This document shows, piece by piece, positions 9,974-22,993 of a DNA stretch of 64,000 bases (its first letter is position 1; every line of letters begins with the position of its first letter). The notes below the pieces were generated by a model. It worked only from the letters and a program-made list of their open reading frames with translations. It did no database searches and was not told the DNA's origin. The position numbers and the translations under genes are program-made. The stretch covers positions 1,612,001-1,676,000 of the forward strand of contig NZ_CP069159.1 in the NCBI RefSeq assembly GCF_016811995.1, read 5' to 3'. Source of the stretch: Citrobacter sp. R56 (GTDB lineage Bacteria; Pseudomonadota; Gammaproteobacteria; Enterobacterales; Enterobacteriaceae).

Positions 9974-10642
9974 ATGTCATCACTCAGTAAAGAAGCGGCT
10001 CTGGTTCATGAAGCGCTGGTTGCGCGTGGTCTGGAAACCCCGCTGCGCCCGCCCGTGCATGAGATGGATAACGAAACGCGCAAACGTCTTATCTCAGGCC
10101 ACATGACTGAGATCATGCAGTTATTGAATCTTGATTTGAGCGATGACAGTCTGATGGAGACGCCTCACCGCATCGCCAAGATGTATGTCGATGAGATCTT
10201 CTCCGGTCTTGATTACGCCAACTTCCCCAAAATCACCGTCATTGAAAATAAAATGAAGGTCGATGAAATGGTAACGGTGCGTGATATCACCCTGACCAGT
10301 ACCTGCGAACACCATTTCGTGACCATCGATGGGAAGGCGACGGTGGCATATATCCCGAAAGAGTCGGTGATTGGCCTGTCGAAAATTAACCGTATCGTGC
10401 AGTTTTTTGCCCAACGCCCGCAGGTTCAGGAGCGTTTGACCCAGCAAATTCTGACGGCGCTGCAAACATTACTGGGTACTAACAATGTGGCGGTGTCGAT
10501 TGACGCAGTGCATTACTGCGTGAAAGCGCGTGGAATTCGCGATGCGACCAGCGCAACGACGACGACCTCGCTCGGTGGGTTGTTTAAATCCAGCCAGAAT
10601 ACCCGCCAGGAGTTCCTGCGCGCTGTTCGTCACCACAACTGA
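9974..10642 (+). CDS. folE: GTP cyclohydrolase I
   Basis: A 222-residue GTP cyclohydrolase I that makes 7,8-dihydroneopterin triphosphate, the first step of folate synthesis. The zinc ligands and catalytic residues are visible in [13 protein letters not shown] and in [11 protein letters not shown], and the GTP-binding stretch [20 protein letters not shown] is conserved. Length equals E. coli FolE. The start follows CAGGAG. It is followed after 14 bases by yeiB, the same pairing as in E. coli, so the two are probably co-transcribed. Confidence 0.97.
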   Translation: MSSLSKEAALVHEALVARGLETPLRPPVHEMDNETRKRLISGHMTEIMQLLNLDLSDDSLMETPHRIAKMYVDEIFSGLDYANFPKITVIENKMKVDEMVTVRDITLTSTCEHHFVTIDGKATVAYIPKESVIGLSKINRIVQFFAQRPQVQERLTQQILTALQTLLGTNNVAVSIDAVHYCVKARGIRDATSATTTTSLGGLFKSSQNTRQEFLRAVRHHN

Positions 10643-10656
10643 TTAAGGCCCAGGCT

Positions 10657-11814
10657 ATGGAGCGTAATGTCACGCTGGATTTTGTTCGTGGCGTTGCCAT
10701 CCTGGGCATTCTGCTTCTCAATATCAGCGCCTTTGGTTTGCCAAAGGCCGCGTATCTCAATCCCGCCTGGTACGGCGATATTACCACTGCGGATGCCTGG
10801 ACCTGGGCTGTCCTCGATCTCTTTGCGCAGGCCAAATTTCTCACACTCTTTGCACTGTTGTTCGGCGCGGGGCTGCAAATGTTGCTGCCGCGCGGCAAAC
10901 ACTGGATCCAGTCACGTCTGACGCTGCTGGTGTTGCTGGGATTTATTCACGCCCTGTTTTTCTGGGATGGCGACATTTTGCTGGCCTACGGTCTTGTGGG
11001 GCTGATTTGTTGGCGACTGGTGCGTGACGCGCCCTCCGTGAAGAGCCTGTTCAACACCGGCGTCGTGCTTTATCTGGCAGGGATCGGTGTTTTGCTGCTG
11101 CTGGGAACGATCTCGGGTAATGAGATCAGCCGGGCCTGGACCCCGGATGCTTCCGCGCTGTTGTATGAAAAATACTGGAAGCTGAACGGGGGAGTGGAGG
11201 CCATCAGCAATCGAATTGACGGGCTGTCGAACAGTTTGCTGGCGCTGGGGGCGCAGTATGGCTGGCAACTGGCGGGGATGATGTTGCTGGGGGCGGCGTT
11301 AATGCGAAGCGGCTGGTTGAAAGGTCAGTACAGCCTGCATCACTACCGCCGAACAGGCACCTTACTGATTGTCGCCGGGGTCTTGATTAATCTGCCCGCC
11401 ATCGTCGCGCAATGGCAGTTGGACTGGGCCTGGCGTTGGTGCGGTTTTCTGTTACAGGCGCCGCGAGAGCTGAGCGCGCCGTTTCAAACGCTGGGGTACA
11501 CCGCGCTGATGTTTGGCTTCTGGCCTCAGTTGAGCCGCAGCAAACTGGTTATCGCCATTGCTTGCGTAGGGCGAATGGCGCTGAGTAATTACCTCCTGCA
11601 GACGCTGATCTGTACCACCTTGTTTTATCACTTCGGTTTGTTTATGAAATTTGACCGACTGGGGCTGTTGCTGTTTGTGGTTCCAGTGTGGCTGGTGAAC
11701 CTGCTTTTCTCCGTCATTTGGCTCCATTTCTGGCGTCAGGGGCCGGTGGAATGGCTGTGGCGTCAATTGACCCTACGTGCGTCAGGGGCATCATTATCTC
11801 GATCATCCAGATAA
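10657..11814 (+). CDS. yeiB: Inner-membrane protein YeiB (DUF418 family)
   Basis: A 385-residue integral membrane protein with about ten hydrophobic segments and the typical N-terminus RNVTLDFVRGVAILGILLLN of the DUF418/DUF1624 group. The C-terminal half (QTLGYTALMFG, GRMALSNYLLQT) holds the DUF418 signature. Length equals E. coli YeiB. Its function is not established. It lies directly behind folE and in front of galS. Confidence 0.93.
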   Translation: MERNVTLDFVRGVAILGILLLNISAFGLPKAAYLNPAWYGDITTADAWTWAVLDLFAQAKFLTLFALLFGAGLQMLLPRGKHWIQSRLTLLVLLGFIHALFFWDGDILLAYGLVGLICWRLVRDAPSVKSLFNTGVVLYLAGIGVLLLLGTISGNEISRAWTPDASALLYEKYWKLNGGVEAISNRIDGLSNSLLALGAQYGWQLAGMMLLGAALMRSGWLKGQYSLHHYRRTGTLLIVAGVLINLPAIVAQWQLDWAWRWCGFLLQAPRELSAPFQTLGYTALMFGFWPQLSRSKLVIAIACVGRMALSNYLLQTLICTTLFYHFGLFMKFDRLGLLLFVVPVWLVNLLFSVIWLHFWRQGPVEWLWRQLTLRASGASLSRSSR

Positions 11815-11846
11815 CGATCTGGATCACATTCATTAACAAAACGCAT

Positions 11847-11860
11847 GTAACCGTTTCCAA
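11847..11860. promoter_or_regulatory. Candidate GalR/GalS operator at the galS promoter
   Basis: GTAACCGTTTCCAA fits the Gal operator pattern GTGKAANCGNTTNCAC at most positions, with the central CG. E. coli galS is autoregulated through such a site. Confidence 0.65.
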
Positions 11861-11863
11861 CCC

Positions 11864-11879
11864 TGTGACCTTACTCACG
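11864..11879. promoter_or_regulatory. Candidate CRP site upstream of galS
   Basis: TGTGACCTTACTCACG has the CRP form TGTGA-N6-TCACA with one mismatch. It lies right beside the Gal operator, consistent with known cAMP-CRP activation of galS. Confidence 0.65.
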
Positions 11880-11963
11880 CAGTCCTGCGCGCGTCGCTGA
11901 CAAAATGGCCGCCTGCAAAAGGGGTGTCTGTGAGCAACGGCAATTTCAAACAGGGTAGTGAAT

Positions 11964-12986
11964 ATGATAACCATTCGTGATGTGGCACGTCAGGCGGGTG
12001 TCTCTGTGGCGACCGTTTCTCGTGTACTGAATAACAGTACGTTGGTGAGTCCTGATACGCGTGACGCCGTCATGAAAGCGGTCACTTCACTGGGTTATCG
12101 TCCGAATGCAAATGCGCAGGCGTTGGCAACGCAGGTGAGCGACACCATCGGCGTTGTGGTGATGGATGTTTCAGATGCCTTTTTTGGCGCGCTGGTAAAA
12201 GCGGTCGATCTGGTTGCTCAGCAGCATCAGAAATATGTGCTGATTGGCAACAGCTACCACGAGGCTGAAAAAGAACGGCATGCCATTGAGGTGTTGATCC
12301 GCCAACGCTGCAACGCCCTGATTGTCCACTCAAAAGCGCTAAGCGATCGGGAACTGAGCGAATTTATGGATCAGATCCCCGGCATGGTGCTGATCAACCG
12401 TCTCATCCCCGGCTATGCCCACCGCTGCGTCTGTCTGGACAATATCAGCGGCGCAAAAATGGCCACGCGGATGCTGCTTAATAATGGTCACCAACGCATT
12501 GGCTATCTGGCTTCCAGCCACCGTATTGAAGATGACGCGATGCGAAAAGAAGGGTGGTTAGCCGCACTGAGAGAGCAGGGGATCACCCCGTCTGAGAGCT
12601 GGGTTGGTACAGGCTCGCCTGACATGCCGGGTGGCGAATCCGCCATGGTTGAGCTTTTGGGGCGCAACCTGCAACTCACCGCCGTGTTTGCCTACAATGA
12701 CAACATGGCCGCCGGCGCGCTCACCGCGTTGAAAGACAACGGCATTGCCATCCCACTACATCTGTCAATTATCGGTTTTGATGATATTCCCATCGCACGT
12801 TACACCGACCCGCAACTGACGACGGTGCGCTACCCGATTGCGTCAATGGCAAAAATGGCGACTGAACTGGCGTTACAGGGCGCAGCAGGCACGTTAGATG
12901 CATCGGCAACGCATTGTTTTATGCCGACTCTGGTGCGTCGGCATTCCGTGGCATTGCGACAGAATGCGGCCCTGATCACTAACTAA
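11964..12986 (+). CDS. galS: Galactose isorepressor GalS
   Basis: A 340-residue LacI-family repressor of the mgl operon. The N-terminal helix-turn-helix and hinge are [20 protein letters not shown] and [10 protein letters not shown], followed by a sugar-binding core with [20 protein letters not shown]. The ATG at 11964 matches the E. coli start; a GTG two codons earlier is in frame but not needed. E. coli GalS is 346 residues, so the C-terminus here is slightly shorter. Position directly upstream of mglBAC is conserved. Confidence 0.96.
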   Translation: MITIRDVARQAGVSVATVSRVLNNSTLVSPDTRDAVMKAVTSLGYRPNANAQALATQVSDTIGVVVMDVSDAFFGALVKAVDLVAQQHQKYVLIGNSYHEAEKERHAIEVLIRQRCNALIVHSKALSDRELSEFMDQIPGMVLINRLIPGYAHRCVCLDNISGAKMATRMLLNNGHQRIGYLASSHRIEDDAMRKEGWLAALREQGITPSESWVGTGSPDMPGGESAMVELLGRNLQLTAVFAYNDNMAAGALTALKDNGIAIPLHLSIIGFDDIPIARYTDPQLTTVRYPIASMAKMATELALQGAAGTLDASATHCFMPTLVRRHSVALRQNAALITN

Positions 12987-12998
12987 AAATGTCGTTGT

Positions 12999-13014
12999 AT
13001 GTAACCGCTTTCAA
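12999..13014. promoter_or_regulatory. Candidate GalS/GalR operator of mglBAC
   Basis: ATGTAACCGCTTTCAA matches the Gal operator consensus with a central CG and the half-site GTAACCG, just behind the galS stop and upstream of mglB. It resembles the site at the galS promoter. Confidence 0.65.
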
Positions 13015-13016
13015 TA

Positions 13017-13032
13017 TGTGAGTAAATTCACA
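13017..13032. promoter_or_regulatory. CRP site of the mgl promoter
   Basis: TGTGAGTAAATTCACA is a perfect TGTGA-N6-TCACA match, adjacent to the Gal operator and about 250 bases before mglB, as expected for the CRP-dependent mgl promoter. Confidence 0.85.
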
Positions 13033-13283
13033 GTATCTTAACAATGTGATGGCTATGATGGCACCGTTTCAAGCGCTGTAACTATTATGTAACGGTGAGC
13101 AATCAGTTTTACCGCTGCGTTAGCGCTTTAAACAATAATTAAAGCCTATTTTTGGAGCGTTACCGGGCACGGAATAAAGATTTTTTAAAAGTGAGCTTCG
13201 GCGTTCAGTAACACTTCATTAACGTTCTGCCCTGCCGAGCATTTTTCTCAAGTACTACCCTGCATAATAAAACCGGAGATACC

Positions 13284-14282
13284 ATGAATAAGAAGGTGTT
13301 GACTCTGTCTGCTGTGATGGCAAGCATGTTATTCGGCGCGGCTGCGCACGCTGCTGATACCCGCATTGGTGTGACGATCTATAAATACGATGATAACTTT
13401 ATGTCCGTGGTACGTAAGGCTATCGAGCAAGATGCCAAAGCGGCACCTGACGTACAGCTGCTGATGAATGACTCCCAGAACGATCAGTCTAAACAAAACG
13501 ACCAGATCGACGTTCTGCTGGCGAAAGGCGTGAAAGCGCTGGCGATCAACCTGGTTGACCCGGCGGCGGCAGGCACAGTGATTGAGAAAGCGCGTGGTCA
13601 GAATGTCCCGGTTGTCTTCTTCAATAAAGAACCTTCCCGTAAGGCGCTGGACAGCTATGACAAAGCCTATTACGTCGGCACTGACTCTAAAGAATCCGGA
13701 ATTATTCAGGGCGACCTGATTGCGAAACACTGGCAGGCGAATCAGGGTTGGGATCTGAACAAAGATGGCCAAATTCAGTTTGTTCTGCTGAAAGGCGAGC
13801 CGGGCCACCCGGATGCTGAAGCCCGTACCACCTACGTTATCAAAGAGCTGAACGATAAAGGCATCAAAACCGAGCAGCTGCAGTTAGATACCGCGATGTG
13901 GGACACCGCGCAGGCGAAAGATAAAATGGATGCCTGGTTGTCCGGTCCGAACGCCAACAAAATTGAAGTGGTTATCGCCAACAACGATGCAATGGCAATG
14001 GGTGCTGTAGAAGCCCTGAAAGCGCACAACAAAACCAGCGTACCGGTATTTGGTGTGGATGCATTGCCTGAAGCGCTGGCTTTGGTGAAATCCGGCACGC
14101 TGGCGGGTACCGTGCTGAACGATGCCAACAACCAGGCGAAAGCGACGTTCGATCTGGCGAAAAACCTGGCGGATGGCAAAGCCGCTGCTGAAGGCACCAA
14201 CTGGAAAATTGAGAACAAAATTGTTCGCGTTCCTTACGTAGGTGTTGATAAAGATAATCTGACTGAGTTCACCAAAAAATAA
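13284..14282 (+). CDS. mglB: D-galactose/glucose-binding periplasmic protein
   Basis: A 332-residue periplasmic binding protein for galactose and glucose, the capture subunit of the Mgl ABC importer and ligand partner of the Trg chemoreceptor. Residues 1-23 are a signal peptide ending AAAHA. The mature protein begins [18 protein letters not shown], and the calcium loop [10 protein letters not shown] is intact. An RBS CGGAGA precedes the start. It is followed by an intercistronic hairpin and then mglA, so MglB can be made in excess over the membrane parts. Confidence 0.98.
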   Translation: MNKKVLTLSAVMASMLFGAAAHAADTRIGVTIYKYDDNFMSVVRKAIEQDAKAAPDVQLLMNDSQNDQSKQNDQIDVLLAKGVKALAINLVDPAAAGTVIEKARGQNVPVVFFNKEPSRKALDSYDKAYYVGTDSKESGIIQGDLIAKHWQANQGWDLNKDGQIQFVLLKGEPGHPDAEARTTYVIKELNDKGIKTEQLQLDTAMWDTAQAKDKMDAWLSGPNANKIEVVIANNDAMAMGAVEALKAHNKTSVPVFGVDALPEALALVKSGTLAGTVLNDANNQAKATFDLAKNLADGKAAAEGTNWKIENKIVRVPYVGVDKDNLTEFTKK

Positions 14283-14302
14283 TTGTTGTTATCCGTTTTC
14301 TC

Positions 14303-14323
14303 GGGCGCAAATCTCTTGCGCCC
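14303..14323 (+). terminator. Intercistronic hairpin between mglB and mglA
   Basis: GGGCGCAA and TTGCGCCC form an eight-base-pair stem followed by TTTAATA. It probably stabilises or partly terminates the mglB message, which fits the higher need for the binding protein. Confidence 0.7.
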
Positions 14324-14361
14324 TTTAATAACGCACTCTGCGAGGCCAACAAGGTATAATT

Positions 14362-15882
14362 ATGGTCAGCACTACTACTCAGTCGTCAGGCGAATTCTTG
14401 TTAGAAATGAGCGGCATCAACAAGTCTTTCCCCGGCGTTAAGGCACTTGATAATGTCAATTTAAAAGTCCGCCCCCATTCCATTCATGCATTAATGGGAG
14501 AAAACGGTGCAGGGAAATCAACATTATTAAAATGTCTTTTTGGAATCTATCAAAAAGATTCTGGCAGCATTTTATTTCAGGGCAAAGAAATCGATTTTCA
14601 TTCCGCCAAAGAAGCGCTGGAGAATGGCATTTCGATGGTTCACCAGGAATTAAACCTGGTGTTGCAGCGTTCCGTGATGGACAACATGTGGCTGGGGCGT
14701 TATCCCACGAAAGGCATGTTTGTTGATCAGGACAAAATGTATCGCGATACCAAAGCGATATTTGATGAGCTGGATATTGATATCGACCCGCGGGCGCGAG
14801 TGGGGACGTTATCCGTTTCACAAATGCAGATGATCGAAATTGCGAAAGCGTTCTCGTATAACGCTAAAATCGTGATTATGGATGAACCTACCTCTTCATT
14901 AACAGAGAAAGAGGTTAATCATCTGTTTACCATTATCCGTAAGCTGAAAGATCGCGGCTGCGGTATTGTCTATATCTCTCATAAAATGGAAGAAATTTTC
15001 CAGTTATGCGATGAGGTCACTGTCTTGCGCGACGGCCAGTGGATTGCGACGCAACCGCTGGAAGGGCTGAATATGGACAAAATTATCGCCATGATGGTCG
15101 GGCGCTCGCTGAACCAGCGCTTCCCGGACAAAGAAAACACGCCTGGCGAAGTGATTCTGGAAGTGCGTAATCTGACCTCTTTACGTCAGCCTTCAATCCG
15201 TGACATCTCGTTTGATCTGCATAAAGGGGAGATCCTGGGGATTGCCGGTCTGGTCGGGGCAAAACGTACGGACATCGTTGAAACGCTGTTTGGTATCCGT
15301 GAAAAATCGTCTGGCACCATTACGTTGCACGGCAAAAAGATTAACAACCACAGTGCTAATGAAGCCATTAACCATGGTTTTGCGCTGGTGACGGAAGAGC
15401 GTCGTTCGACCGGTATTTACGCCTATCTGGATATTGGCTTCAACTCCTTGATTTCCAATATTCATAATTACAAAAATAAAGTCGGTCTGTTGGACAACTC
15501 CCGGATGAAGAGTGATACCCAATGGGTCATTGACTCTATGCGGGTAAAAACGCCGGGCCACCGTACGCAAATTGGTTCTCTTTCGGGCGGAAACCAGCAA
15601 AAGGTCATTATTGGCCGTTGGTTGTTAACTCAGCCAGAAATATTAATGCTGGACGAACCTACGCGTGGGATTGATGTGGGCGCGAAATTTGAAATTTATC
15701 AGTTAATCGCGGAGCTGGCGAAGAAAGAGAAGGGAATCATTATCATCTCCTCGGAGATGCCGGAATTGTTAGGGATCACAGATCGTATTCTGGTAATGAG
15801 TAACGGTCTCGTTGCTGGAATTGTTGACACCAAAACGACTACGCAAAACGAAATTCTGCGTCTTGCGTCTTTGCACCTTTAA
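14362..15882 (+). CDS. mglA: Galactose/methyl galactoside ABC transporter ATPase
   Basis: A 506-residue protein with two fused ABC domains. The first has Walker [10 protein letters not shown], signature [14 protein letters not shown] and Walker [10 protein letters not shown]. The second has a degenerate Walker A (GLVGAKRTD) with signature [14 protein letters not shown] and [12 protein letters not shown]; this asymmetry is normal for sugar importers of the MglA/RbsA type. It powers uptake through MglC. Start ATG follows AACAAGGT. mglC begins 16 bases after its stop. Confidence 0.98.
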   Translation: MVSTTTQSSGEFLLEMSGINKSFPGVKALDNVNLKVRPHSIHALMGENGAGKSTLLKCLFGIYQKDSGSILFQGKEIDFHSAKEALENGISMVHQELNLVLQRSVMDNMWLGRYPTKGMFVDQDKMYRDTKAIFDELDIDIDPRARVGTLSVSQMQMIEIAKAFSYNAKIVIMDEPTSSLTEKEVNHLFTIIRKLKDRGCGIVYISHKMEEIFQLCDEVTVLRDGQWIATQPLEGLNMDKIIAMMVGRSLNQRFPDKENTPGEVILEVRNLTSLRQPSIRDISFDLHKGEILGIAGLVGAKRTDIVETLFGIREKSSGTITLHGKKINNHSANEAINHGFALVTEERRSTGIYAYLDIGFNSLISNIHNYKNKVGLLDNSRMKSDTQWVIDSMRVKTPGHRTQIGSLSGGNQQKVIIGRWLLTQPEILMLDEPTRGIDVGAKFEIYQLIAELAKKEKGIIIISSEMPELLGITDRILVMSNGLVAGIVDTKTTTQNEILRLASLHL

Positions 15883-15897
15883 GATCAGGGGCTCCTC

Positions 15898-16908
15898 ATG
15901 AGTGCGTTAAATAAGAAAAGTTTTCTTACTTATCTAAAAGAAGGCGGCATTTACGTTGTTCTTTTAGTCTTACTGGCCATTATTATTTTCCAGGACCCCA
16001 CATTCTTAAGTCTGCTGAACTTGAGTAACATCCTGACGCAGTCTTCCGTACGTATTATTATCGCATTGGGTGTTGCCGGACTGATTGTTACCCAGGGGAC
16101 TGACCTGTCAGCGGGGCGTCAGGTCGGGCTGGCGGCGGTGGTTGCGGCGACGCTGCTGCAATCGATGGAAAACGTCAATAAAGTCTTCCCAGAAATGGCG
16201 ACCATGCCTATTGCGCTGGTGATCCTGATCGTCTGTGCGGTGGGGGCCATTATCGGTCTGGTGAACGGCATTATTATTGCCTACCTCAATGTGACGCCGT
16301 TTATCACCACCCTTGGCACGATGATCATCGTTTACGGTATCAACTCCCTTTACTACGACTTCGTGGGGGCATCGCCAATCTCTGGTTTTGATAGCGGCTT
16401 CTCGACATTCGCGCAGGGCTTCATTGCACTGGGCAGTTTCCGACTCTCTTACATCACCTTCTATGCGCTGATTGCCGTGGCGTTTGTTTGGGTTCTGTGG
16501 AACAAAACCCGTTTTGGCAAAAACATTTTTGCTATCGGCGGTAACCCGGAAGCGGCAAAAGTCTCTGGTGTTAACGTCGCACTGAACCTGCTGATGATCT
16601 ACGCATTGTCCGGTGTGTTCTACGCTTTTGGTGGTTTGCTGGAAGCCGGTCGTATCGGTTCTGCCACCAACAACCTCGGCTTTATGTACGAACTGGATGC
16701 GATTGCGGCGTGCGTGGTCGGCGGCGTGTCGTTCAGCGGTGGGGTAGGGACCGTCTTCGGGGTCGTGACCGGTGTGATTATCTTCACCGTCATCAACTAC
16801 GGTTTGACCTATATCGGCGTGAACCCTTACTGGCAGTACATCATTAAGGGCGGCATCATTATCTTCGCGGTCGCGCTGGATTCTCTGAAATACGCCCGTA
16901 AGAAGTAA
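15898..16908 (+). CDS. mglC: Galactose/methyl galactoside ABC transporter permease
   Basis: A 336-residue permease with about nine hydrophobic helices that forms the inner-membrane channel of the Mgl importer. The conserved motif GIAGLIVTQGTDLSAG-like stretch (GLIVTQGTDLSAGRQVG) and the EAA-like loop IGGNPEAAKVSGVNV are typical of the RbsC/MglC family. Length equals E. coli MglC. It is the last gene of mglBAC and is followed by a clear terminator. Confidence 0.97.
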   Translation: MSALNKKSFLTYLKEGGIYVVLLVLLAIIIFQDPTFLSLLNLSNILTQSSVRIIIALGVAGLIVTQGTDLSAGRQVGLAAVVAATLLQSMENVNKVFPEMATMPIALVILIVCAVGAIIGLVNGIIIAYLNVTPFITTLGTMIIVYGINSLYYDFVGASPISGFDSGFSTFAQGFIALGSFRLSYITFYALIAVAFVWVLWNKTRFGKNIFAIGGNPEAAKVSGVNVALNLLMIYALSGVFYAFGGLLEAGRIGSATNNLGFMYELDAIAACVVGGVSFSGGVGTVFGVVTGVIIFTVINYGLTYIGVNPYWQYIIKGGIIIFAVALDSLKYARKK

Positions 16909-16926
16909 TTCATCAACGGAAAACAA

Positions 16927-16958
16927 ACCGGTGCAGAGACGTTCTGCACCGGTTTTTT
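16927..16958 (+). terminator. Terminator of mglBAC
   Basis: ACCGGTGCAGA and TCTGCACCGGT form an 11-base-pair stem followed by seven T's. Confidence 0.92.
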
Positions 16959-17197
16959 TATTTGAGAAAGACTAACCAAATTCCCACCAGCAGTGCGCCC
17001 AGCGAAAGCCCAAAATAGACACCGATATAGATCCAGTACGTCGTGGGTTCTGCGGAACGTTGAATTAAGAGTGGCTCTTGCGAGCCTTTGACCGTTTTCT
17101 CGATGACGCCAGTGCGTATCCCCTTTAGCCCTTGCCGGAAGGTCCAGACGACGACCATCAGTACGCCAATTACGATAAAAAGGGTTTTATCTTCCAC
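16958..17197 (-). CDS. Small membrane protein at the yeiS position
   Basis: A 79-residue protein with two hydrophobic helices (about residues 5-22 and 53-77) separated by a polar loop. It has the length and place of E. coli YeiS (DUF2542 group), directly after sanA with a two-base gap, but sequence agreement recalled from memory is only partial, so the symbol is withheld. Its 3' end abuts the mgl terminator. Function is unknown. Confidence 0.75.
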   Translation of the reverse strand: MEDKTLFIVIGVLMVVVWTFRQGLKGIRTGVIEKTVKGSQEPLLIQRSAEPTTYWIYIGVYFGLSLGALLVGIWLVFLK

Positions 17198-17199
17198 GC

Positions 17200-17962
<763 letters not shown>

Positions 17963-18061
17963 TTACCCAGCGGCGTTGCGCAAGAAACGGTAGTCTGATT
18001 GCGGGGATTTTCGACAGACTTCAACGAAGTCGGAAGGGGCTTGCCGTTTAAGGCCCGGTAA

Positions 18062-18970
<909 letters not shown>

Positions 18971-19029
18971 GGCGTTGCCTCATAACAATGTAATGGAATC
19001 GTAGTGTACGGGCCTGTTACCGCTTTATA

Positions 19030-19045
19030 TGTGATTCATATCTCA
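19030..19045 (-). promoter_or_regulatory. Candidate proximal CRP site of cdd
   Basis: Plus-strand TGTGATTCATATCTCA fits TGTGA-N6-TCACA with one mismatch, about 60 bases before cdd. It corresponds in sequence to the proximal CRP site of E. coli cdd. Confidence 0.7.
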
Positions 19046-19077
19046 TTACTTGTGCAACTTATGAAACTTAAACTAAA

Positions 19078-19098
19078 AATGCGCGACGCATCGCAAAT
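19078..19098 (-). promoter_or_regulatory. Candidate distal CRP/CytR site of cdd
   Basis: AATGCGCGACGCATCGCAAAT contains GCGCGACGCATCGC, an imperfect dyad like the distal CRP/CytR element of E. coli cdd, roughly 50 bases upstream of the proximal site. It abuts the yohK stop. Confidence 0.5.
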
Positions 19099-19099
19099 T

Positions 19100-20226
<1,127 letters not shown>

Positions 20227-20239
20227 TTAAACTTTAAAA

Positions 20240-20255
20240 TGTGCTACCGATCACA
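20240..20255 (-). promoter_or_regulatory. Candidate CRP site upstream of yohJK
   Basis: TGTGCTACCGATCACA fits TGTGA-N6-TCACA with one mismatch and lies 50 bases before the yohJ start. Confidence 0.55.
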
Positions 20256-20380
20256 TCATGAATTCTGAGCATGGTGAATATAGACAACGGGAACGTTGCG
20301 TCATAAAGATCATAGCGGAGAGACTTTAAACCGCCCTGGAGAGACGCTACCATAGCGCCTCTTTTTTTGCGGGTAACGAT

Positions 20381-21334
20381 ATGCGTGTTTTGCTGGCGCC
20401 GATGGAAGGCGTGCTTGATTCTCTGGTGCGCGAGCTCCTGACCGACGTGAACGACTACGATCTGTGCATCACGGAATTTTTGCGCGTGGTGGATCAGCTC
20501 TTGCCTGAGAAAGTATTCCACCGTATTTGCCCGGAACTGCTCAATGCCAGCCGGACACCCTCGGGCACATTGGTGCGCATACAGCTTCTGGGGCAATATC
20601 CGCAATGGCTGGCGGAAAATGCCGCGCGCGCGGTGGCGTTAGGATCGTATGGCGTTGATCTTAACTGCGGCTGTCCGTCAAAGCTGGTCAACGGCAGCGG
20701 CGGCGGTGCAACTTTGCTCAAAGATCCTGAACTTATCTATCAGGGGGCAAAGGCGATGCGTGAGGCAGTACCGGCACATCTGCCCGTGACGGTTAAAATA
20801 CGTCTTGGCTGGGACAGCGGCGACAGAAAATTCGAAATTGCCGATGCGGTACAGCAGGCGGGTGCGAGCGAACTGGCGGTACACGGTCGCACGAAAGAAC
20901 AAGGGTATAAAGCGGAGCACATTGACTGGCAGGCGATTGGCGAAATCCGACAGCGGTTAACGATTCCGGTTATCGCCAACGGTGAGATCTGGGACTGGCA
21001 AAGTGCGCAGGACTGTATGGCAGTCAGCGGTTGCGACGCGGTGATGATGGGGCGAGGGGCATTAAATATTCCCAACCTGAGTCGTGTCGTGAAATATAAC
21101 GAACCGCGTATGCCGTGGCCTGACGTGGTTGTTCTGCTGCAGAAATATAGCCGACTGGAAAAGCAAGGCGATACCGGGCTGTATCACGTGGCGCGCATCA
21201 AACAGTGGCTGGGGTATTTACGTAAAGAGTACTCAGAAGCGACAGCACTTTTTCAGGAGATTCGTTCTCTCAATAACTCACCGGATATTGCCCGTGCGAT
21301 CCAGTCCATTGATATTGCGGCGTTGCGGCCATGA
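20381..21334 (+). CDS. dusC: tRNA-dihydrouridine synthase C
   Basis: A 317-residue FMN-dependent tRNA-dihydrouridine synthase, in E. coli responsible for U16. The TIM-barrel starts [13 protein letters not shown], the catalytic Cys lies in [17 protein letters not shown], and FMN-contact motifs [16 protein letters not shown] and NGEIWD are present. It is monocistronic and divergent from yohJK. Two small tandem hairpins (GGCCATG/CATGGCC and GCCGATG/CATCGGC) overlie and follow its stop. Confidence 0.96.
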   Translation: MRVLLAPMEGVLDSLVRELLTDVNDYDLCITEFLRVVDQLLPEKVFHRICPELLNASRTPSGTLVRIQLLGQYPQWLAENAARAVALGSYGVDLNCGCPSKLVNGSGGGATLLKDPELIYQGAKAMREAVPAHLPVTVKIRLGWDSGDRKFEIADAVQQAGASELAVHGRTKEQGYKAEHIDWQAIGEIRQRLTIPVIANGEIWDWQSAQDCMAVSGCDAVMMGRGALNIPNLSRVVKYNEPRMPWPDVVVLLQKYSRLEKQGDTGLYHVARIKQWLGYLRKEYSEATALFQEIRSLNNSPDIARAIQSIDIAALRP

Positions 21335-21553
21335 GACATGGCCGATGGCACATCGGCGGATTGGGCAAATCAGGGGAACAAAATGGGGTCTATATTTATT
21401 TATCATTTAAATAATTTTTAAATATTCATTTAAGCTGAATATATTTTTCTGATTATTTCTTTTATTTTCCAAAGATGTATTGCCACGCGTAACTAAAAAA
21501 AAAGATGCGACACCACGTAATCTCTGCGCACCTTTTCTTACCAGAACACCCCC

Positions 21554-22993
21554 ATGAATCGTTATTCTCCTTTTGTTGCGACCGCGTGTTTGCCGCTATT
21601 TATTGCACTTGCGGGATGCGCCCCGATGCACGACAACCGCCAGACGCTGGCGCAGCAGGTGCCCACGTCACACGTCGAATCTGCATTACCGGCAGCATTA
21701 AAAAACGGTTGGCCGGGCAGCCAGTGGTGGCGGACTTATCAGGATCCTCAACTGAATGCGCTGATTGAGAGTGCGCTGGCACATGCGCCAGATATGCAGG
21801 TGGCAGAACAGCGCATTCAATTAGCGGAGGCGCAGGCCAAAGCCGTTGAAGCGCAGGACGGACCGCAGGTCGATTTCTCGGCGAATGCAGAGCGGCAGAA
21901 AATGTCAGCTGAAGGGGTGATGGGGCCCTTTGCCAGCAGCGATCCTGCTGCGGGCACGACCGGCCCGTGGTACACCAACGGGACATTTGGGCTAACAGCA
22001 GGCTGGAACCTGGATTTGTGGGGCAAAAACCGGGCAGAAGTGACGGCGCGGATTGGCGCCGTCAAAGCGCGTGAAGCCGAGCAGGAACAGACTCGTCAAC
22101 TGCTGGCGAGCGGGGTGACGCGTTTATACTGGGAGTGGCAAACCCAGGCGGCGCTGAGCAACGTGTTAACGGAGATTGAACAAGAGCAAAAAAACATCAT
22201 TACGGCTGACCGCCAGTTGTATCAAAACGGCATTACCTCCTCCGTGGAAGGCGTGGAGACGGACATAGACGACAGCAAAACGCAGCAACAGCTCAGTGAT
22301 GCCGCCGGTAAAATGAAAATTATTGAGGCAAGGCTGGCGGCGCTAACCCATCAGCAATCCACGCCGCTGACGCTGCATGCGGTTGCGCTGCCGAAGGTGG
22401 AAAGCGCATTACCCGCGCAGTTAGGGTACTCATTACTGGCTCGTCGGGCGGATCTGCAGGCGGCGCACTGGTACATTGAGTCCTCTCTGGGCAGCGTCGA
22501 CGCGGCGAAAGCGGCCTTTTATCCTGATATCAACCTGATGGCCTTCCTGCAGCAGGATGCTCTGCACATGAGTGACCTTTTCCGTAGTTCAGCGCAACAA
22601 ATGGGCGTCACTGCCGGACTGACGCTGCCGATATTCGACAGTGGCAGGCTGAATGCGAATCTCGATATCGCCAGGGCGCAGAGTAACCTCTCAATAGCGA
22701 ATTACAACAAAGCGGTGGTTGATGCGGTGAATGACGTGACGCGCGCGGCAAGCCAGGTTGAAACGATGGCGGCAAAAAACCAACACCAGATGCAGATTGA
22801 ACATGATGCTCAACGGGTTGTCGGGCTGGCGCAGGCGCGTTTCAATGCCGGTATCATTGCCGGTTCGCGGGTCAGTCAGGCGAAGATCCCGGCGCTGCGC
22901 GAGCATTGCAATGGCCTGATTTTACAAGGCCAGTGGCTTGATACCTCTGTTCAACTGACCAGCGCATTAGGCGGGGGCTACCACACAAGCTGA
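21554..22993 (+). CDS. mdtQ: Outer-membrane factor lipoprotein MdtQ (intact)
   Basis: A 479-residue TolC-like outer-membrane efflux lipoprotein of the NodT family. The signal peptide ends in the lipobox LAGC, with Cys near residue 22. Two OEP repeats follow, with long coiled helices (QRIQLAEAQAKAVEAQ; LARAQSNLSIANYNKAV-like) and the family stretch WNLDLWGKNRAEV. The gene has no frame break, whereas K-12 mdtQ is annotated as defective. No inner-membrane pump gene is adjacent; yohD follows convergently 37 bases later. Confidence 0.93.
   Translation: MNRYSPFVATACLPLFIALAGCAPMHDNRQTLAQQVPTSHVESALPAALKNGWPGSQWWRTYQDPQLNALIESALAHAPDMQVAEQRIQLAEAQAKAVEAQDGPQVDFSANAERQKMSAEGVMGPFASSDPAAGTTGPWYTNGTFGLTAGWNLDLWGKNRAEVTARIGAVKAREAEQEQTRQLLASGVTRLYWEWQTQAALSNVLTEIEQEQKNIITADRQLYQNGITSSVEGVETDIDDSKTQQQLSDAAGKMKIIEARLAALTHQQSTPLTLHAVALPKVESALPAQLGYSLLARRADLQAAHWYIESSLGSVDAAKAAFYPDINLMAFLQQDALHMSDLFRSSAQQMGVTAGLTLPIFDSGRLNANLDIARAQSNLSIANYNKAVVDAVNDVTRAASQVETMAAKNQHQMQIEHDAQRVVGLAQARFNAGIIAGSRVSQAKIPALREHCNGLILQGQWLDTSVQLTSALGGGYHTS

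Noticed and set aside
15235-15275. Degenerate second Walker A (GLVGAKRTD) in MglA as a damaged ATPase
   Set aside because: The same degenerate loop is normal in MglA-type sugar ATPases, so it is not a mutation.
16108-16926. A 272-codon open frame antisense to mglC
   Set aside because: It lies wholly opposite a well-identified permease gene. Its product is highly charged and His/Arg/Asp rich, as expected from the complement of membrane-protein codons.
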